Below are positions 42,733-46,262 of a stretch of 46,262 bases of DNA, piece after piece. Source of the stretch: an uncultured Anaerovibrio sp. Lineage in GTDB: Bacteria > Bacillota > Negativicutes > Selenomonadales > Selenomonadaceae. How positions within the stretch are numbered: position 1 is the first letter of the stretch; each line of letters starts with the position of its first letter. The stretch covers positions 1 through 46,262 of the forward strand of contig NZ_CAMYWM010000006.1 of assembly GCF_947302755.1 (NCBI RefSeq), written 5' to 3'. Both the position numbers and the translations under genes were made by a program. The notes below the pieces were generated by a model that saw nothing but the letters and a program-made list of their open reading frames with translations, was not told the DNA's origin and searched no databases.

Positions 42733-43674
42733 TCATACCCGATCATCAGATGGAGTAAGGGTATCCAATTCATAGGGCGTTTCCTGATATACATAATAGT
42801 TCAGCCAGTTGGCAAAAAGCAAATTGGCCACAGAGCGCCATCTTACGATTGGTGTCCTGGTAGGATCATCATTGGGATAATAATTTATCGGAACATTAAC
42901 ATTGGGTATACCGGCCGCCATATCCCGGTCATATTCGGCTTTTAGGGATAAGGGGTCATATTCCGCATGACCAGTAATAAAAAACTGACGCTTATCAAGA
43001 TTGGCTATGGCATAAACTCCGGCCTCCCCGTCGGATTCGGCCATAATGGTCAATTCCGGAATTTTTTCAATATCTGCCTTGCGCACCTCCGTATGACGGG
43101 AATGGGGTACATAAAACTCATCATCAAAGCCGCGGAACAGCCGCTCGTTCTCCACGCATAGGTGATGCTTATACACGCCGAAAATCTTTGGCGTCACATC
43201 ATGCTTATTAATTCCATAATGATAGTACAAGCCGGCCTGGGCCCCCCAGCATATGTGGAAGGTGGAATAGGCGTGGGATTTGCTCCACTCCATGATTTCC
43301 TCCACCTCCTCCCAATAGGCTACCTCCTCAAAGGGCATCTGCTCCACCGGGGCCCCGGTAATAATGAAGCCATCATATTTTTTATGACGAACCTCAGCAA
43401 AGGTACCGTAGAACTCCGTCAAATAATCTGCCGCGGTATGGGTGGGCACATAGGATTCTGTATATATAAAATCCACCTCCACCTGAAGGGGGGTGTTACC
43501 CAACAGGCGCAGCAGCTGGGTTTCCGTCACCTGCTTTATGGGCATCAGATTTAAAATCAACAGCTTAAGGGGACGGATATCCTGGCTATAGGCCCGATCA
43601 GAATCCATCACAAATATATTCTCGCCCTCCAGTATTTTGGTGGCCGGAAGGTTATTAGGTATCTTTATTGGCAC
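42733..43674 (-). CDS. metA: Homoserine O-acetyltransferase (MetA family)
   Basis: A 313-residue enzyme that activates homoserine for methionine synthesis. It starts [11 protein letters not shown], as in the family. Catalytic parts are [16 protein letters not shown] (nucleophile Cys, near residue 142), HSRHTEV, and [10 protein letters not shown] (His and Glu of the triad). In this family a Glu near position 111 favours acetyl-CoA, while Gly favours succinyl-CoA. The sequence here is [16 protein letters not shown], with Glu, so acetyl-CoA is predicted as donor. No SAM riboswitch or T-box is visible upstream; only 32 bases separate it from the preceding gene. Confidence 0.95.
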   Translation of the reverse strand: MPIKIPNNLPATKILEGENIFVMDSDRAYSQDIRPLKLLILNLMPIKQVTETQLLRLLGNTPLQVEVDFIYTESYVPTHTAADYLTEFYGTFAEVRHKKYDGFIITGAPVEQMPFEEVAYWEEVEEIMEWSKSHAYSTFHICWGAQAGLYYHYGINKHDVTPKIFGVYKHHLCVENERLFRGFDDEFYVPHSRHTEVRKADIEKIPELTIMAESDGEAGVYAIANLDKRQFFITGHAEYDPLSLKAEYDRDMAAGIPNVNVPINYYPNDDPTRTPIVRWRSVANLLFANWLNYYVYQETPYELDTLTPSDDRV

Positions 43675-43706
43675 AAAATCACCTCAAAAACATATATAAG
43701 AACCGG

Positions 43707-44579
43707 TTATTCATTGTCCAGACTGTAGCGCTTCAGCCACCTTTCATGGCTGCCCTCATACCCTGCAAGGACCTTCAGTGCTTTCTCGCTGTTGGTGCCC
43801 TTTTCAATGGCATGATACATACCATCAGTGGTATTGGTAATATCCTTCCAGCCATTACCCGGCGTCCACTGCATAATCCGTACAACCTTTTCCGTATACA
43901 TCGATATATTTAACGCCTTCTTCTGAAAAAAAATATTTCCTACCTCACCAGCGGCATTTTTCTTTTCCTGCCATTCCCAGAAAATCAAGTTCTGGCTCTT
44001 TAACCGCATGGTGGAGGTATCCGCCATGGAGGAAATTAGTCCCCCATCACCGGCATTTTCCTGCCACAGGGCAAGCCAGCGGTCTTCCGCCCGTATCCGG
44101 GCAGTTTCCCCCTGATTGAAAACGCTGTCCACAATAAAGCCGTAAAAATCCTCATCAAATTCCTGGGAATTCATTTCCTTGGGGCGTATCGGGCTGGATA
44201 CCTTTTCCCACAGCTTATGGTCATCCTTATTGTAGAATGACTCCCGAATATATGCCAGGGTACGATTTTGCGGATTAATCTCCACCTCAGCCAGGCTGTA
44301 GGCCAACTGACCAGCCTTAATATCAGTAATGCCGTAATTATCCAGAGTCTCCTGGGCTCCGGCCGGACTATAGGTGGTCTTGGTCCAGGCACTTATCTGT
44401 ACAGCAACATTATCAAAGGACCGAAGGACCTGCACCTTCTCCGGCGCGAAAAATTTACTATATTTTGCATCGGAGGAAATCCAGTACCACTCAGCACTAT
44501 TATTGGCTGCATAAGAAACACCAAGCATTATTACAAGGCTGCACACAAACACAACAGTTACTGTCAGTCGACGTATCAC
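43707..44579 (-). CDS. Hypothetical secreted protein
   Basis: About 290 residues. GTG 44579 (MIRRLTVTVVFV) lies eight bases after AAAGGAG and is preferred to the track's GTG 44588, which overlaps that site. A signal peptide ends near VSYAANNS. The mature protein (AEWYWISSDAKYSKFFAPEKV...) has no Cys in the mature part and alternating beta strands with a helical C-terminal third (MYHAIEKGTNSEKALKVLAGYEGSHERWLKRY). I do not recognise a family. It precedes metA by 32 bases on the same strand. Confidence 0.75.
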   Translation of the reverse strand: MIRRLTVTVVFVCSLVIMLGVSYAANNSAEWYWISSDAKYSKFFAPEKVQVLRSFDNVAVQISAWTKTTYSPAGAQETLDNYGITDIKAGQLAYSLAEVEINPQNRTLAYIRESFYNKDDHKLWEKVSSPIRPKEMNSQEFDEDFYGFIVDSVFNQGETARIRAEDRWLALWQENAGDGGLISSMADTSTMRLKSQNLIFWEWQEKKNAAGEVGNIFFQKKALNISMYTEKVVRIMQWTPGNGWKDITNTTDGMYHAIEKGTNSEKALKVLAGYEGSHERWLKRYSLDNE

Positions 44580-44735
44580 ATATATCACTCCTTTAAGCTC
44601 TTATACAGAAAAACATACAATCCAGCAATTTACATTTTACCATAAAATACTCTTTTTTTACAGAAAAGCCTGTTGACCTTGTGGGATATTCCCGGATATG
44701 ATAAACTTCTTTTCAGTAATATAGGGGGTATAGCC

Positions 44736-45299
44736 ATGAATTATACAAATTTTCAGGTGGGAGAAAAATTTCCGCTGCCTATCCATAATCAGGGGGACGG
44801 GGGCCTGTTTCAAATTGATGCCAACGGTGCCATGTTCATCCTGCAGCTAAGCCATACGGATGTGATTGCCACCGAGGCCTTCCGCACCGGGGCCATGGAG
44901 CTGGGACTTTTTGAAGATGAGGGCATTGTATTCTTCCTCTACAAAATTGACGGCATCTTTAAAGAGGGCTGGGGGGATTCCCCTCTGGGCATTCATCTGC
45001 TGCCACCGGGCATGAAGCCGTGCATCGCCGATTTGGATGAGTCGGTTATGCACCTTTATCTGGTGGATACCAGCCTGCAAATTCTCCTGGCCCAGCGTAC
45101 CATAACCCTGGACCAGCCCTTCCATGAAATACTCCGGAAAAAGGTGCAGGAGCAGCTGGAAAGCTCTATTTCTCCAGGTGCCTTTGTTGCCGCCCTCCAG
45201 CGGGTATGGAAAAAATACAGCTCCAAGGATATGAGCCACAAGGCGCTTATAAAGCAGACTGTGGAGCTAAATATCCCCGCCCCGCCAGTTTTGAACTAA
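44736..45299 (+). CDS. Hypothetical cytoplasmic protein
   Basis: About 187 residues from ATG 44736 (MNYTNFQVGEKFPLPIHNQGDGGLFQID), which has AGGGGGT nine bases upstream; the track start at 44673 has no ribosome site. The N-terminal 120 residues look like a small beta-sandwich (ANGAMFILQLSHTDVIATEAFRTG, EGIVFFLYKIDGIFKEGWGDSPLGIHLLPP). The last third is helical (FHEILRKKVQEQLESS). No membrane helix or signal peptide. No known family is recognised. It is transcribed alone, divergent from the secreted-protein gene. Confidence 0.75.
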   Translation: MNYTNFQVGEKFPLPIHNQGDGGLFQIDANGAMFILQLSHTDVIATEAFRTGAMELGLFEDEGIVFFLYKIDGIFKEGWGDSPLGIHLLPPGMKPCIADLDESVMHLYLVDTSLQILLAQRTITLDQPFHEILRKKVQEQLESSISPGAFVAALQRVWKKYSSKDMSHKALIKQTVELNIPAPPVLN

Positions 45300-45354
45300 A
45301 TATTGGATTTAAGCAAAAATATGAATTTAGGCCCAAAACGCTTAAACAAAACAC

Positions 45355-45415
45355 AAAAAGCTGCTGCACAAGGAAGCCATATGCTATCCAGGTGCAACAG
45401 CTTTTAATTTTAGTA
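45355..45415 (+). terminator. Terminator after the 44736 gene
   Basis: AAAAGCTGCTGCAC pairs (one G-U) with GTGCAACAGCTTTT across a 22-base loop, followed by AATTTTAG. It begins about 55 bases after the stop. Confidence 0.75.
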
Positions 45416-45492
45416 GCGAAGTAATGTTTTAATCCAAAGGTCCTGTTTATTGACCCATTTTTATGTTATATGTTGTCTTCTACTTATTTATT

Positions 45493-45822
45493 CTACATGC
45501 CGCCTAAAATACTATCCTGATTACTTTTTCCATAAACAAATCTCAATACAACTATTTTCTTATAAACATCATCAACGATGTAATAAGCAATGTAGTTTTT
45601 TACCAAAAAATAACGCACATCATCACGTTTCAGAAACTCATTTTCTACAACCTTCCCAGCTCTAGGTTCCAGACAAAATTTGTCAATCTGATCGATAAAC
45701 TCATCTGCTAAAGCTTTAGCCGCAACAACATTTCCCAAGTTAATTGAAATATAAAAAAGTACGTTATCAATGTCTGATTCGGCAGTGCCAGTCAATACAT
45801 AATCATACTTTTCAGATGCCAT
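45493..45822 (-). CDS. RelE/ParE-family toxin
   Basis: A 109-residue protein of the RelE/ParE fold: an N-terminal strand (YDYVLTGTAESDIDNVLFYI), two helices (VVAAKALADEFIDQIDKFCLEPRAG), then strands VRYFLVKNYIAYYIVDD and IVVLRFVYGKSNQDSI. Length and the R-Y-F-L-V-KNY-Y pattern fit the family, which acts either as a ribosome-dependent mRNA endonuclease (RelE) or a gyrase poison (ParE). The sequence alone does not separate them; the ParE branch looks closer. It overlaps the upstream antitoxin by 11 bases. Confidence 0.88.
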   Translation of the reverse strand: MASEKYDYVLTGTAESDIDNVLFYISINLGNVVAAKALADEFIDQIDKFCLEPRAGKVVENEFLKRDDVRYFLVKNYIAYYIVDDVYKKIVVLRFVYGKSNQDSILGGM

Positions 45823-46069
45823 ATTTATCCCTCATCTTTTTAAGAGATTTTTTACCATCTACGACACGCCCTGCTTCATAATCAGCTATACCCTCATTTA
45901 TCATACGTGCCTCATCTATTTTGCCAACTAAACGCTCATAATACTCAATATCCATTACTACCAACCGACCATAACCATTCTTAGTAACAAACACAGGCTC
46001 ATTTGACTCGGCACATCTTCGCTCTATCTCTACAGTGTTTTTTAAATCTCTCATTGGAACTATCTGCAT
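45812..46069 (-). CDS. Phd/YefM-family antitoxin
   Basis: An 85-residue protein starting MQIVPMRDLKNTVEIERRCAESNEPVFVTKNGYGRLVVMDIEYYERL, the typical Phd/YefM DNA-binding and dimerisation domain. Its helical C-terminal tail (ARMINEGIADYEAGRVVDGKKSLKKMRDKYGI) should wrap the toxin. The pair is expected to repress its own promoter; an AT-rich palindromic stretch (TATTTATATATAAATTATAT, about 46096-46115) just upstream could be the operator. GGGGTGAAAT precedes the start. Confidence 0.9.
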   Translation of the reverse strand: MQIVPMRDLKNTVEIERRCAESNEPVFVTKNGYGRLVVMDIEYYERLVGKIDEARMINEGIADYEAGRVVDGKKSLKKMRDKYGI

Positions 46070-46262
46070 AATTTCACCCCCAACGCAATATAGCCATATT
46101 TATATATAAATTATATCCAAAATTTAGCCACACCACAATGATTTATAACGCCATTGTTCAAATTTTTCTTCTTTAGAAGAAAAATCTTCCAATTAGCGTT
46201 TCCCTAAAGGACTAGCTTCGCGTCGCAACGAGGCGGTCAGTGTCAGCTACTCAGCTTCGACT

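Noticed and set aside
42685-42735. SAM riboswitch or T-box near metA and metG
   Set aside because: The metA upstream gap is only 32 bases and metG is preceded by 90 bases. No conserved T-box sequence or SAM-aptamer motif was recognised at either place.
46070-46262. Possible further gene or RNA at the right edge
   Set aside because: Only an AT-rich antitoxin promoter region, a small hairpin (TTCTTCTTTAGAAGAA) and GC-richer sequence without an ORF or tRNA fold were seen.

Overview
The window looks like a chromosome segment from a diderm Firmicute of the class Negativicutes, probably Selenomonadaceae-like. It combines a Bacillus/Clostridium-type gene order (yaaR-holB-ricT-trmN6-rsmI-metG-tatD-yabE-like) and AGGAGG-type ribosome sites with a predicted outer-membrane beta-barrel protein. 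Taxonomy is inferred from gene content only. No phage, insertion sequence or CRISPR array was seen.

Layout. 1-330: promoter and leader of an rRNA operon that runs leftward out of the window. 337-833: five leftward tRNA genes (Gly, Gly, CAT, Arg, Tyr) behind a strong promoter. 1081-7067: a rightward operon with a CheB-type methylesterase whose receiver is degenerate, followed by two paralogous proteins that fuse an APC amino-acid permease to a histidine-kinase-like module. 7203-12058: a methyl-accepting chemotaxis protein and a hybrid sensor kinase with two periplasmic solute-binding domains, both leftward. 12226-21689: a six-gene leftward exopolysaccharide locus with one good promoter and a terminal hairpin. 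It encodes a beta-barrel protein, a degenerate deacetylase, a PilZ-glycosyltransferase synthase, a frameshifted deacetylase-like protein, a GH18-like lipoprotein and a double-NodB deacetylase. 22135-25010: tRNA-Thr, a helical unknown protein and an amino-acid permease that appears to have lost a transmembrane segment. About 25054-25167: a cluster of DnaA-box-like nonamers. 25277-27394: a small coiled-coil protein and an EAL phosphodiesterase. 27660-35689: the conserved housekeeping cluster. 35840-38716: divergent serA and serC. 38794-44579: a leftward run with a DUF4127 protein, several secreted or zinc-ribbon unknowns and metA. 44736-45299: a small unknown. 45493-46069: a toxin-antitoxin pair.

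How the parts may work together. The first 27 kb is rich in environmental sensing and surface biology. Possible amino-acid transceptors sit with a chemotaxis methylesterase. A chemoreceptor and a two-sensor hybrid kinase lie next to them. The polysaccharide synthase carries its own PilZ domain, so c-di-GMP may control it, and an EAL protein that could lower c-di-GMP lies 4 kb beyond the locus. The right half is mostly translation, replication and amino-acid biosynthesis. The best candidates for an undescribed system are the paired permease-kinase operon and the PilZ-synthase/multi-deacetylase/beta-barrel locus.
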